Assembly: GCA_900545035.1 (NCBI GenBank)
Contig: UQXM01000017.1
Coordinates: 1 to 19,770, forward strand
Length of the DNA: 19,770 nt
Reading direction: 5' to 3'
From: an uncultured Fusobacterium sp.
GTDB taxonomy: Bacteria > Fusobacteriota > Fusobacteriia > Fusobacteriales > Fusobacteriaceae
Shown: piece after piece, positions 1-6,605 of the stretch
Position numbering within the stretch: position 1 is the stretch's first letter
Layout of the letters: every line of letters starts with the position of its first letter
The notes under the pieces: generated by a model
Databases searched by the model: none
Seen by the model: only the letters and a program-made list of their open reading frames with translations
Told to the model about the DNA's origin: nothing
Made by a program: the position numbers and the translations under genes

Positions 1-11
1 AAGAAAAAAAT

Positions 12-1049
12 TTATTTTTTTACATATTTATTGAAAAGGTCTTCAACTTGTTTTACTACATATTCAGGAGTAATAAGTCTGTAAATTTCATCTCTTGTCA
101 TACCTTCAAAATTATTTTTTATATCGCTTGAGATAACTCCCTGATGTTTGTCGTTTGTATATGGAAGCCATTCTTTTTTATCTGATTCAGGGAAATAGAT
201 TGCAAAGCTTGGGATATCCAAAGCTTGAGCCAAGTGTCTGGGTCCTCCCTCGTTTCCAAAATACATATCACAATTCGCAAGAAGCATTGCCAGTTCTCTT
301 ATAGAAGCAGTTTCAATATTTGAAAATATTCTTTTGTTATTTTCCAGCATATTCTCATGGACATTTTTTATAAATGGTTTTTGGTCAGGAGAATAATAGA
401 AAATAATTTGTACATCTTTCAAGTCATTTAATAATGTATTTATAACTTTTACCATACAGTCAATAGGATAAAGTTTAAAAGGCACTCTTGTCATAACGGC
501 ACAAGCAAGAACAGGCTTTGAAAAATCAACTCCTGCTTTTTCCATTTTTTCTCTCAGATAGTTTTTCTCTTCGGGAGTAACTGTTATTGTAAAATTATGG
601 TCATAAACAATTTCTTTTTCCTGCTCAATAGGTTTTAACATTCTTAAAAATTTATCAACTTTATCTTTTGCATCAGTAGGTTCATCAATTCTATGAGTGT
701 ATGTATATCCTCTTCCTTTTTTAGTACGCCCTATTCTGTATTTTGCTTTTGGTGAAAAGAGAGTAAATACTTCACTTTTTGGAGTGGACATAATATCAAT
801 TACAATATCATATTTTTTTCTTGTAATTTTCCAAACTTTTGCAAGATACTTAAACCAGTTTTTCTGTTCTTTTTTTGTGATTGTTATTACATTATCAATA
901 TATTTATGATTTTTAAAAAGAGGAGCAACATGTTCGTACAAAACATAATCCACTTCAGCATCAGGGAAAGTTTGTTTCAGGCTGTTGCATATAGGGGAAG
1001 CCAAAATAGAATCTCCTATCTGTTTAAATCTTACAACTAATATTTTCAT
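12..1049 (-). CDS. Glycosyltransferase family 9 (ADP-heptose:LPS heptosyltransferase-like)
   Basis: Likely transfers L-glycero-D-manno-heptose from ADP-heptose to the LPS inner core at the cytoplasmic face of the inner membrane. The 345-aa protein has the family-9 layout. The N-terminus MKILVVRFKQIGDSILASP is typical and includes the conserved Asp13. Two Rossmann-like halves follow, and the nucleotide-sugar site motif GNEGGPRH lies at residues 265-272 (usual form near D/E-SGPMH). The ATG at 1049 is preceded by AAGGAG at a good distance. It lies downstream of pssA on the same strand but beyond a hairpin terminator, and I see no strong promoter in the 40 bases between. hldD, which makes its donor, is at the other end of the window. 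The family is secure; which heptose position it modifies cannot be told, and another sugar acceptor is possible. Confidence 0.85.
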   Translation of the reverse strand: MKILVVRFKQIGDSILASPICNSLKQTFPDAEVDYVLYEHVAPLFKNHKYIDNVITITKKEQKNWFKYLAKVWKITRKKYDIVIDIMSTPKSEVFTLFSPKAKYRIGRTKKGRGYTYTHRIDEPTDAKDKVDKFLRMLKPIEQEKEIVYDHNFTITVTPEEKNYLREKMEKAGVDFSKPVLACAVMTRVPFKLYPIDCMVKVINTLLNDLKDVQIIFYYSPDQKPFIKNVHENMLENNKRIFSNIETASIRELAMLLANCDMYFGNEGGPRHLAQALDIPSFAIYFPESDKKEWLPYTNDKHQGVISSDIKNNFEGMTRDEIYRLITPEYVVKQVEDLFNKYVKK

Positions 1050-1089
1050 AAAAATCTCCTTAAATTTTTAATTTAATATTTGGAATAGA

Positions 1090-1114
1090 AAAAGCCAGTT
1101 GTGTTCTGGCTTTT
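1090..1114 (-). terminator. Hairpin terminator between pssA and the heptosyltransferase gene
   Basis: A perfect 9-bp stem, AAAAGCCAG (1090-1098) with CTGGCTTTT (1106-1114), has a 7-base loop. Read on the minus strand it lies just after the pssA stop and ends in a run of U. The near-symmetry means it could also act on the plus strand. Some read-through is likely, since the downstream gene has little room for its own promoter. Confidence 0.75.
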
Positions 1115-1136
1115 AGTATTTTACGGTCTGCTTTTG

Positions 1137-1850
1137 TTATTCAGCTGTATTTTTCATCTCTTTTCTGTATAAATGATATTGAAAAAGATTGTATATTATA
1201 TAGTAGAAAGAGATTATAAACATACTGTATTTTAGTGTAACAAGCACCAAAATAACAAAAGGCATCATAAATTTTTTCGGTATTCTGAAAACTTTATCAG
1301 GTGTCAGGAAAGTAATAGTTGAAACCATTAAAATAGCAGAAACTATTGTTACGGCAATAAATACTTCCACATTAAAGAACTGATAATTAAAATGTTTTTC
1401 TATTGCCTGAGAAATAAGAAGATATGATATTACAGAAGCAGCTCCGTTTGGAATAGGCATTCCGCTGAAATCATCTTTTTCTTCAGAAGCAGTTGTGATA
1501 ACATTAAATTTTACAAGTCTCATAACTCCGCAAAGAGCATATATAAATGCTACAGGAATTACAAAAGAAACGAATTTTGGATATCTTGAAAGAATCGAAT
1601 AAACTAAAATACTTGGTGCCAGTCCAAAAGATATTGCATCGGAAAAAGAGTCAAATTCTTTTCCAAACTCACTGAAAGCATCAAGTTTTCTTGCCGTTTT
1701 TCCGTCCAGTCCGTCGCAGACCATTGCCAAGAAAATAAACCATATTGCGTAATCTATGTTTCCTCTGATTGAAGATGTTATACTCAAATAACCAAGAAGC
1801 ATATTGGCAGCTGTTATTGCGTTAGGTGCCAGATATTTTTTTTCTACCAT
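1137..1850 (-). CDS. pssA: CDP-diacylglycerol--serine O-phosphatidyltransferase
   Basis: Makes phosphatidylserine from CDP-diacylglycerol and L-serine, the committed step to phosphatidylethanolamine, in the inner membrane. The 237-aa protein carries the complete CDP-alcohol phosphotransferase signature: D46-x2-D49-G50-x2-A53-R54-x8-G63-x3-D67-x3-D71, with all four metal-binding aspartates present. Hydrophobic segments around 12-30, 34-45, 75-115, 130-150 and 160-230 fit a polytopic membrane enzyme. The N-terminus YLAPNAITAANMLLGYLSI is typical of the PssA subgroup rather than PgsA. The ATG at 1850 follows GGGAAG in a leader with a good promoter. No phosphatidylserine decarboxylase gene lies in the window. 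The family is very secure; serine as substrate rests on subgroup resemblance. Confidence 0.92.
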   Translation of the reverse strand: MVEKKYLAPNAITAANMLLGYLSITSSIRGNIDYAIWFIFLAMVCDGLDGKTARKLDAFSEFGKEFDSFSDAISFGLAPSILVYSILSRYPKFVSFVIPVAFIYALCGVMRLVKFNVITTASEEKDDFSGMPIPNGAASVISYLLISQAIEKHFNYQFFNVEVFIAVTIVSAILMVSTITFLTPDKVFRIPKKFMMPFVILVLVTLKYSMFIISFYYIIYNLFQYHLYRKEMKNTAE

Positions 1851-1888
1851 TTAAAATCACTTCCCTATCGTAAAAATAAAATCACTTG

Positions 1889-1917
1889 ATTTTACCACGA
1901 AAACGAAAATTTTACAA
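1889..1917 (-). promoter_or_regulatory. Sigma-70-type promoter for pssA
   Basis: On the minus strand, TTGTAA (1917-1912) is followed after exactly 17 bases by TAAAAT (1894-1889). Transcription would begin near 1882, about 30 bases before the pssA ATG. Confidence 0.6.
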
Positions 1918-1973
1918 TGTTATTTTAAAACAGAGCATACAGAGGGCAGAAAAGTCCCAAAATGTAAAAATTA

Positions 1974-2002
1974 TAGACATTTTTCGGTTAATGAGCTATT
2001 AT
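1974..2002 (+). promoter_or_regulatory. Sigma-70-type promoter for the PAQR/ligase operon
   Basis: TAGACA (1974-1979) and TATTAT (1997-2002) are separated by 17 bases, just ahead of the hemolysin III gene and its very strong GAGGAGGGG ribosome-binding site. A perfect 7-bp inverted repeat, AAAATGT (1959-1965) and ACATTTT (1977-1983), overlaps the -35 element and could be an operator. Confidence 0.6.
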
Positions 2003-2025
2003 AGTACTTAGAGGAGGGGATTCTG

Positions 2026-2658
2026 ATGAAAGAAAATTATGAGGAATATTTAAGTGCAGTAACTCATTACATAGGAGCAGGAATGGCTGTTTCGGGACTT
2101 GTGGCTTTAATTAACCGTTCTTTGAAAACAGGAGAAGCTGCTTATCTTGTAGGAAGTATAATATTTGGTACAGCTCTTATATTTTTATATATAATGTCAG
2201 GGACATATCACATTCTGAAAACAGGAAAAGCGAAACAAGTATTCAGAATTTTAGATCATGCAGCAATATATATTTTGATATCCGCTTCTTATACACCGTA
2301 TATTTTTACTGTTCTCACAGGAAAAACAAAATGGATAATATTTTTTGCTCAATGGGGTCTTACTCTTATTGGAGTAATATTCAAAATATTTTTTACAGGC
2401 AGATTTAAAATTGTGTCTACATTGATTTATCTTTTTATGGGCTGGATGGTAATGTTTGTTTTTAAAGATATAAAAACAGCTTTGAGTTCTGTGTCTTTAA
2501 ACTGTCTTATTGCCGGAGGAATAACTTATTCTGTCGGAGCAGTTGTGTATATGATAAAAAAGATAAAATTTGGGCATGCAATTTGGCATTTGTTTGTAAT
2601 AGGAGGAAGTATATGCAATTTCTTTTCAATATATTATCTTCCTGCTGCTGTAAATTAA
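2026..2658 (+). CDS. Hemolysin III / PAQR-family membrane protein
   Basis: A 210-aa, seven-helix inner-membrane protein of the progestin/adipoQ receptor (PAQR) superfamily, often called hemolysin III, TrhA or YqfA. It has the family's metal-site signatures: the N-terminal EEYLSAVTH (residues 6-14), S58-x3-H62 in SGTYH, D77-H78 in RILDHAAIY, and H184-x3-H188 in HAIWH near the C-terminus. Length is normal for the family. Bacterial members have been linked to membrane-lipid homeostasis, and eukaryotic relatives include ceramidase-like receptors. The hemolysin name is historical and not evidence of toxicity. The ATG follows an excellent GAGGAGGGG site. It is the first gene of an apparent operon with a 48-codon gene and an acyl ligase/acyltransferase fusion, which fits a role in membrane lipids. 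Confidence 0.88.
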   Translation: MKENYEEYLSAVTHYIGAGMAVSGLVALINRSLKTGEAAYLVGSIIFGTALIFLYIMSGTYHILKTGKAKQVFRILDHAAIYILISASYTPYIFTVLTGKTKWIIFFAQWGLTLIGVIFKIFFTGRFKIVSTLIYLFMGWMVMFVFKDIKTALSSVSLNCLIAGGITYSVGAVVYMIKKIKFGHAIWHLFVIGGSICNFFSIYYLPAAVN

Positions 2659-2690
2659 AAATAAAAATTAATCAAAAATAAGGAGAGAGA

Positions 2691-2837
2691 ATGAATTTTT
2701 ATATAAAATTAATAATTAAAATACTTGAAAAAAGTATGACAGGGCAGGACTCTGAAATACTTTACAAGCTGAAAAAAGGGATTGACTTAAATTCTGAAGA
2801 TAAAAAAGAACTGGAAGAGATAATAGACAATCTTTAA
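2691..2837 (+). CDS. Small protein of unknown function (48 aa)
   Basis: A short gene between the PAQR gene and the ligase fusion. It starts at an ATG preceded by AAGGAGAGAG and ends 12 bases before the next gene, whose own site (AAGGAGG) begins in its stop codon. The product begins MNFYIKLIIKILEKSMTGQ and ends ELEEIIDNL. An amphipathic or weakly hydrophobic N-terminal helix (about residues 1-14) is followed by a charged, probably helical region rich in Lys, Glu and Asp. It has no cysteines and no clear membrane span, and I do not recognise the family. Its tight place between two lipid-related genes suggests co-translation and perhaps an accessory or regulatory role, which is inference. It is likely real because of its spacing and ribosome-binding site. 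Confidence 0.65.
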   Translation: MNFYIKLIIKILEKSMTGQDSEILYKLKKGIDLNSEDKKELEEIIDNL

Positions 2838-2849
2838 GGAGGATTTGTA

Positions 2850-5354
2850 ATGAAATTTGTAACTGACTTTAATAAAGAAGCAGTATTTTTTAAAGGAAAA
2901 GAGTATACATACAAAGATTTAATAAAAACATCAAAATATTTTTCTTCTTTATTAAATATAGAAAAAGACGACAAAGCTGTACTGTTTATGGAAAACAGAC
3001 CTGAGTTTATATGCAGCTTTTTCGGAATGTGGAACAGCAAAGGTATTCCTGTAAATATAGATGCGGGGTACAAGGCTGAAGAGCTGGAATATGTTTTAAA
3101 TGACAGTGAGCCGAAATATATTTTAACATCAAATAAAAATTTAAAAACAGCAGAAGAAGCTGTAAAACTTTCGGGAAAAGATATAAAAATATTAAATGTT
3201 GATGAAATATCAGTTCCTGAAAATTTTGAAGTTGATGAATATGTGATATATTCTCCGGAGCCTGGTGATATAGGAGTACTTTTATATACATCAGGAACAA
3301 CAGGAAATCCTAAGGGTGTAATGCTTACATTTGATAATCTCCTTTCAAATGTGGAAGCAATTACACAAATAAAATTGGCAACACCTGCTGACAGACTTCT
3401 TGCTCTGCTTCCTTATCACCATGTACTGCCTCTTTCAATAAATCTTTTGATGGCAATACACATTGGTACACTTGTCGTAATAATTGATGAACTTTCAGCT
3501 CAGGCAATCATTGAAGCTCTGAAACAATATAAAATAACAATAGTTGTCGGGGTGCCAAGACTTTGGGAAATGATTCATAAAGGTATTATGGGAAAAATAA
3601 AAGCTGATAAAAAAGCTGTGATGATGTTTAATCTATGTAAAAAAATAAAATGCAGATTTTTGAGCAAAATAATATTTAAAAAAGTCCATGAAACTCTCGG
3701 AGGAAATATCAGATTTTTAGTTTCCGGAGGGGCAAAAATAGAACCTTCAATAGTGGAAGATTTTAAAGCATTGGGAATAAAGGTTATCGAAGGATACGGA
3801 CTTACAGAAACTTCTCCTATAATTGCGTTTAACAGACCTGACGATGTTCATATAGGCACAGTGGGAACAGCTATTCCCGGAGTGAATGTAAGAATTGCTG
3901 AAGACGGAGAACTTATCGTCAAAGGAAGAAATGTAATGAAAGGATATTACAATAAACCTGAAGCTACAAAAGAAGCTATTGATGATAAAGGATGGTTTCA
4001 TACTGGAGATTTGGGAAAAATAGAAGATGGATATATTTCAATAGTCGGAAGAAAAAAAGAAATGATAGTTTTATCAAACGGTAAAAATATTAATCCTGCT
4101 GATATTGAAAATGAAATATTTAAGGGAACAGACCTTATACATGATATTGCAGTTATAGAGCATAAAAATCATCTTCTTGCTCTTGTGTATCCTGATTTTG
4201 ACAAGGTGAAAGAAAGAAAAATAACAAATATAACAGAGACATTAAAATGGGAGATAATAGACAGTTATAATGTTAAAGCTCCTGCATACAGAAAAATTTT
4301 GGAAATAAAAATTGTAAAAGAGGAACTTCCAAAGACAAAACTTGGAAAATTAAGAAGATTCATGCTGAAAGATTTTCTGGAAAAAGATGAAAATGATACA
4401 GTTTCAAAAGAAATTTCCAAAGAAAAGCAGCCTGAAATAAAAAAAGATGATAAAGAATATGACACAAGAGAATTTCAAGCTCTTGCAGAATATATGAAAA
4501 GAGAGCATGAATTGGAAATCACTCCTGATTCACATATAGAAATTGACTTGGGATTGGATTCTCTTGATGTGGTTGAAATGAATGCTTTTATTGAAAAAAC
4601 TTTCGGCTTTACAGTGAATGAAGAGGAAGCCGGAGGAATAAAAGTAATAAGGGACATCTGCGGGTATATAAGAGAACATAGTCACTCTTATACAAATGAA
4701 AGTGTAAACTGGAAAGATATTTTGAATGAGAAAATAGATTATCAGCTGCCAAAATCATCTGTTGTATTGTTATTCAGATATCTTACAGCTCCTGTATTTA
4801 AATTTTATCTGAAACTTACAAAAAAAGGTGTGGAAAAAATAAGCAGTGAACCAAGAATTTATGTAATAAACCATGAAAGTTTTGCAGACGCTTTTGCAGT
4901 GGGACATATGTTTACAAAACAACAGGCAGTGAATACATATTATTTTGCAATTAAAAAACATTTTGAAAAACCTGTAATGAAATATCTGGCTGACCATGGA
5001 AATATTGTTCTTGTGGATATAAACAAAAATCTTAAAGAAAGTCTTCAAATTGCGGCAGAAGTTTTGAAAGAAGGAAAAAATTTGGTTATTTTCCCTGAAG
5101 GAGCAAGAACAAGAGACGGAGAAATTCATGAATTTAAAAAATTCTTTGCAATTCTTTCCAAAGAACTTAATATTCCTGTAACAGTAATCGGAATAGACGG
5201 TTTTTACAAAGCTATGCCTTTCGGAAGCAGTTTTCCTAAGGCAGGAAAAGTTACAGCAGAAGTTATAGGTGATGTATATCCTGAAGAAAACAATATTGAT
5301 GAGATTGTTTTTAAATGTAAAAACATGATATCAGAATGGAAAAAGAAAATATAA
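2850..5354 (+). CDS. Acyl ligase - acyl carrier protein - acyltransferase fusion (Aas-like)
   Basis: An 834-aa, three-part protein that probably activates fatty acids and passes them to a lysophospholipid or glycerol-phosphate acceptor at the membrane. Residues 1 to about 510 form an AMP-binding acyl-CoA/acyl-ACP synthetase: the P-loop-like YTSGTTGNPKG at 146-156, GYGLTETSP at 315-323, GWFHTGD ending at 387, and the catalytic lysine K500 in TKLGK. After a charged linker (about 511-540), residues 541-612 form an acyl carrier domain with the phosphopantetheine serine S571 in DLGLDSLD. Residues 630-834 form a PlsC acyltransferase with NHESFAD (H675-x4-D680) and FPEGART (748-754). All catalytic residues are present. 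E. coli Aas has the acyltransferase first and no carrier domain, so order and content differ here. The ATG follows AAGGAGG. The exact acyl acceptor is unknown. Confidence 0.9.
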   Translation: MKFVTDFNKEAVFFKGKEYTYKDLIKTSKYFSSLLNIEKDDKAVLFMENRPEFICSFFGMWNSKGIPVNIDAGYKAEELEYVLNDSEPKYILTSNKNLKTAEEAVKLSGKDIKILNVDEISVPENFEVDEYVIYSPEPGDIGVLLYTSGTTGNPKGVMLTFDNLLSNVEAITQIKLATPADRLLALLPYHHVLPLSINLLMAIHIGTLVVIIDELSAQAIIEALKQYKITIVVGVPRLWEMIHKGIMGKIKADKKAVMMFNLCKKIKCRFLSKIIFKKVHETLGGNIRFLVSGGAKIEPSIVEDFKALGIKVIEGYGLTETSPIIAFNRPDDVHIGTVGTAIPGVNVRIAEDGELIVKGRNVMKGYYNKPEATKEAIDDKGWFHTGDLGKIEDGYISIVGRKKEMIVLSNGKNINPADIENEIFKGTDLIHDIAVIEHKNHLLALVYPDFDKVKERKITNITETLKWEIIDSYNVKAPAYRKILEIKIVKEELPKTKLGKLRRFMLKDFLEKDENDTVSKEISKEKQPEIKKDDKEYDTREFQALAEYMKREHELEITPDSHIEIDLGLDSLDVVEMNAFIEKTFGFTVNEEEAGGIKVIRDICGYIREHSHSYTNESVNWKDILNEKIDYQLPKSSVVLLFRYLTAPVFKFYLKLTKKGVEKISSEPRIYVINHESFADAFAVGHMFTKQQAVNTYYFAIKKHFEKPVMKYLADHGNIVLVDINKNLKESLQIAAEVLKEGKNLVIFPEGARTRDGEIHEFKKFFAILSKELNIPVTVIGIDGFYKAMPFGSSFPKAGKVTAEVIGDVYPEENNIDEIVFKCKNMISEWKKKI

Positions 5355-5419
5355 TATTAAAAATGAAATATTAGAACTTTTACAGCACACACAAAACAGT
5401 AAAAAATATTCAAATGTAG

Positions 5420-5448
5420 TTGACAAAAGCATTGGAATAGGATATAAT
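5420..5448 (+). promoter_or_regulatory. Consensus sigma-70 promoter for the cold-shock gene
   Basis: A perfect TTGACA (5420-5425), a 17-base spacer and a perfect TATAAT (5443-5448). This is the best promoter in the window and fits a highly expressed gene. The predicted transcription start near 5455 leaves an untranslated leader of about 120 bases, unusually long for a 66-codon gene. Confidence 0.85.
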
Positions 5449-5454
5449 CGGATT

Positions 5455-5576
5455 GTAATAGAGTAAAGGAAGTATAGATTTGAGTTACAAGTATCTTTAA
5501 TAAAAATACTTATGTATCAAAGCTAATATTTATTTTTCTATTCATAACACAAAAGTATTTTATGGAGGTAATTGTA
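5455..5576 (+). promoter_or_regulatory. Long 5' leader of the cold-shock gene with alternative helices
   Basis: The leader contains AAGTAT at 5470-5475, 5489-5494 and 5553-5558, but only one complementary ATACTT (5506-5511). That segment can pair with the nearby upstream copy (6 bp). It can instead pair, as AAAATACTT (5503-5511), with AAGTATTTT (5553-5561), forming a 9-bp helix that ends two bases before the GGAGG site (5564-5568). The two states exclude each other. Long structured leaders are known to control csp translation in other bacteria; a switch here is inferred, and the helices are weak and A/T-rich. Confidence 0.4.
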
Positions 5577-5777
5577 ATGAACGGAACAGTAAAATGGTTT
5601 AACGCTGAAAAAGGATTTGGATTTATCACTTCTGAAGAAGGAAAAGATTTATTTGTACACTTCTCTGAAATTCAAAAAGAAGGATTCAAAACTTTAGAAG
5701 AGGGAGAAAAAGTTACTTTCGAAGTTAAAGAAGGACAAAAAGGACCTCAAGCTGCTAACGTAGTAGTAGTTAAATAG
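5577..5777 (+). CDS. csp: Cold-shock protein (CspA family)
   Basis: A 66-aa single-stranded nucleic-acid-binding protein, an RNA chaperone with one five-stranded OB-fold (cold-shock) domain. It shows the canonical start MNGTVKWFNAEKGFGFI, RNP1 in KGFGFIT and RNP2 in LFVHFS, and ends GPQAANVVVVK as in most Csps. The size matches the family exactly. The frame is also open from an ATG at 5562, but that codon is part of the ribosome-binding site (TATGGAGGT), so the ATG at 5577 is the true start. It is monocistronic, with its own consensus promoter and terminator, and the long leader suggests control at translation. Whether it is cold-induced or constitutive cannot be read from the sequence. Confidence 0.95.
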   Translation: MNGTVKWFNAEKGFGFITSEEGKDLFVHFSEIQKEGFKTLEEGEKVTFEVKEGQKGPQAANVVVVK

Positions 5778-5798
5778 TTCTAAACTTAAATAGAAGAG

Positions 5799-5837
5799 AA
5801 AGCCGGTTTGAAATATAATCGGCTTTTTTATTTTTTG
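5799..5837 (+). terminator. Rho-independent terminator after csp
   Basis: The stem AAAGCCGGTT (5799-5808) pairs with AATCGGCTTT (5817-5826), with one G-U pair and an 8-base loop. It is followed by TTT, A and six more T. A good intrinsic terminator separating csp from the peroxide operon. Confidence 0.85.
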
Positions 5838-5863
5838 TAAAATATAAACTGTTAAATTAAAAA

Positions 5864-5878
5864 TTGTTATGATTACAA
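5864..5878. promoter_or_regulatory. PerR/Fur-like 7-1-7 palindrome upstream of ahpC
   Basis: TTGTTATGATTACAA is an inverted repeat with the 7-1-7 architecture of Fur-family operators. By eye it matches the PerR consensus TTATAATnATTATAA at 11 of 14 informative positions. It lies about 35 bases upstream of the ahpC -35 element, further than a simple repressor site usually would. Peroxide operons are classic PerR targets, but this genome is so A/T-rich that chance matches are easy. Confidence 0.35.
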
Positions 5879-5912
5879 AAATATAAAAATACCAAAAAAG
5901 TATCAAAATTTC

Positions 5913-5941
5913 TTGACAAAATATATAAAAAATTATAGAAT
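5913..5941 (+). promoter_or_regulatory. Sigma-70-type promoter for the ahpC operon
   Basis: A perfect TTGACA (5913-5918), a 17-base spacer and TAGAAT (5936-5941). The predicted start near 5948 gives a leader of about 68 bases, almost purely A and T. Confidence 0.75.
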
Positions 5942-6015
5942 TGATATATAAAGAAAATCAAAATAATTTATAATCAAAAAATAATAAAGAAAAATAAAAT
6001 ATGGAGGTATTTAAT

Positions 6016-6576
6016 ATGTCATTAATCGGAAAAAAAGTAAGTGAATTTAAAACAATGTCTTATCACAATGGAGAATTTAAAGAAATAACAAGCGAAAATT
6101 TAAAAGGAAAATGGAATGTATTTGTGTTCTATCCTGCTGATTTTACATTTGTATGTCCTACAGAACTGGAAGATTTAGCAGAACATTATGACCAGTTTAG
6201 AGCAGAAGGAGCAGAAGTATATTCTGTTTCAACAGATACACATTTTGTGCACAAAGCATGGCATGACACATCAGAAAGAATTGCCAAAATAAAATTCCCT
6301 ATGCTTGCAGATCCAACAGGAAAACTTTCGAGAGATTTTGAAGTTATGATTGAAGAAGAAGGATTGGCATTGAGAGGAAGTTTTGTAATCAATCCGGAAG
6401 GAACGATTGTAGCATACGAAGTTCACGATACAGGAATCGGAAGAGAGGCTTCAGAACTTTTAAGAAAATTACAGGCTGCAAAATTCGTAGCAGAACATGG
6501 AGAAGTATGTCCTGCAAATTGGAAACCTGGAAAAGAAACAATCAAGCCTTCAATTGATTTGGTAGGTAAGCTTTAA
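6016..6576 (+). CDS. ahpC: Alkyl hydroperoxide reductase subunit C (typical 2-Cys peroxiredoxin)
   Basis: Reduces hydrogen peroxide, organic peroxides and peroxynitrite in the cytoplasm. The 186-aa protein has the peroxidatic Cys47 in DFTFVCPTELEDL and the resolving Cys165 in GEVCPANWKPG, matching the E. coli AhpC pattern almost exactly in spacing and length. The start MSLIGKKVSEFK is canonical. An in-frame ATG at 6001 overlaps the ribosome-binding site (TATGGAGGT), so 6016 is the real start, 8 bases after GGAGG. It is the first gene of an operon with a flavin reductase 29 bases downstream that regenerates it. A PerR-like palindrome upstream suggests peroxide control. Very secure. Confidence 0.96.
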   Translation: MSLIGKKVSEFKTMSYHNGEFKEITSENLKGKWNVFVFYPADFTFVCPTELEDLAEHYDQFRAEGAEVYSVSTDTHFVHKAWHDTSERIAKIKFPMLADPTGKLSRDFEVMIEEEGLALRGSFVINPEGTIVAYEVHDTGIGREASELLRKLQAAKFVAEHGEVCPANWKPGKETIKPSIDLVGKL

Positions 6577-6605
6577 TATTTCCTTAAAGCTAAAGGAGAA
6601 AAAAT

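Noticed and set aside
4770..5129. A 119-codon open frame on the minus strand inside the acyltransferase domain
   Set aside because: It is antisense to the PlsC catalytic region, with a Phe/Cys/Ser-rich product and no ribosome-binding site.
5373..5408. TTTTAC/GTAAAA repeat after the ligase gene as a terminator
   Set aside because: It has a 6-bp A/T stem, a 15-base loop and A rather than T residues after it, so it would not terminate.
5933..5951. TTATA...TATAA pair over the ahpC -10 as a PerR box
   Set aside because: It does not keep the 7-1-7 spacing and matches the consensus less well than 5864-5878; probably only A/T richness.
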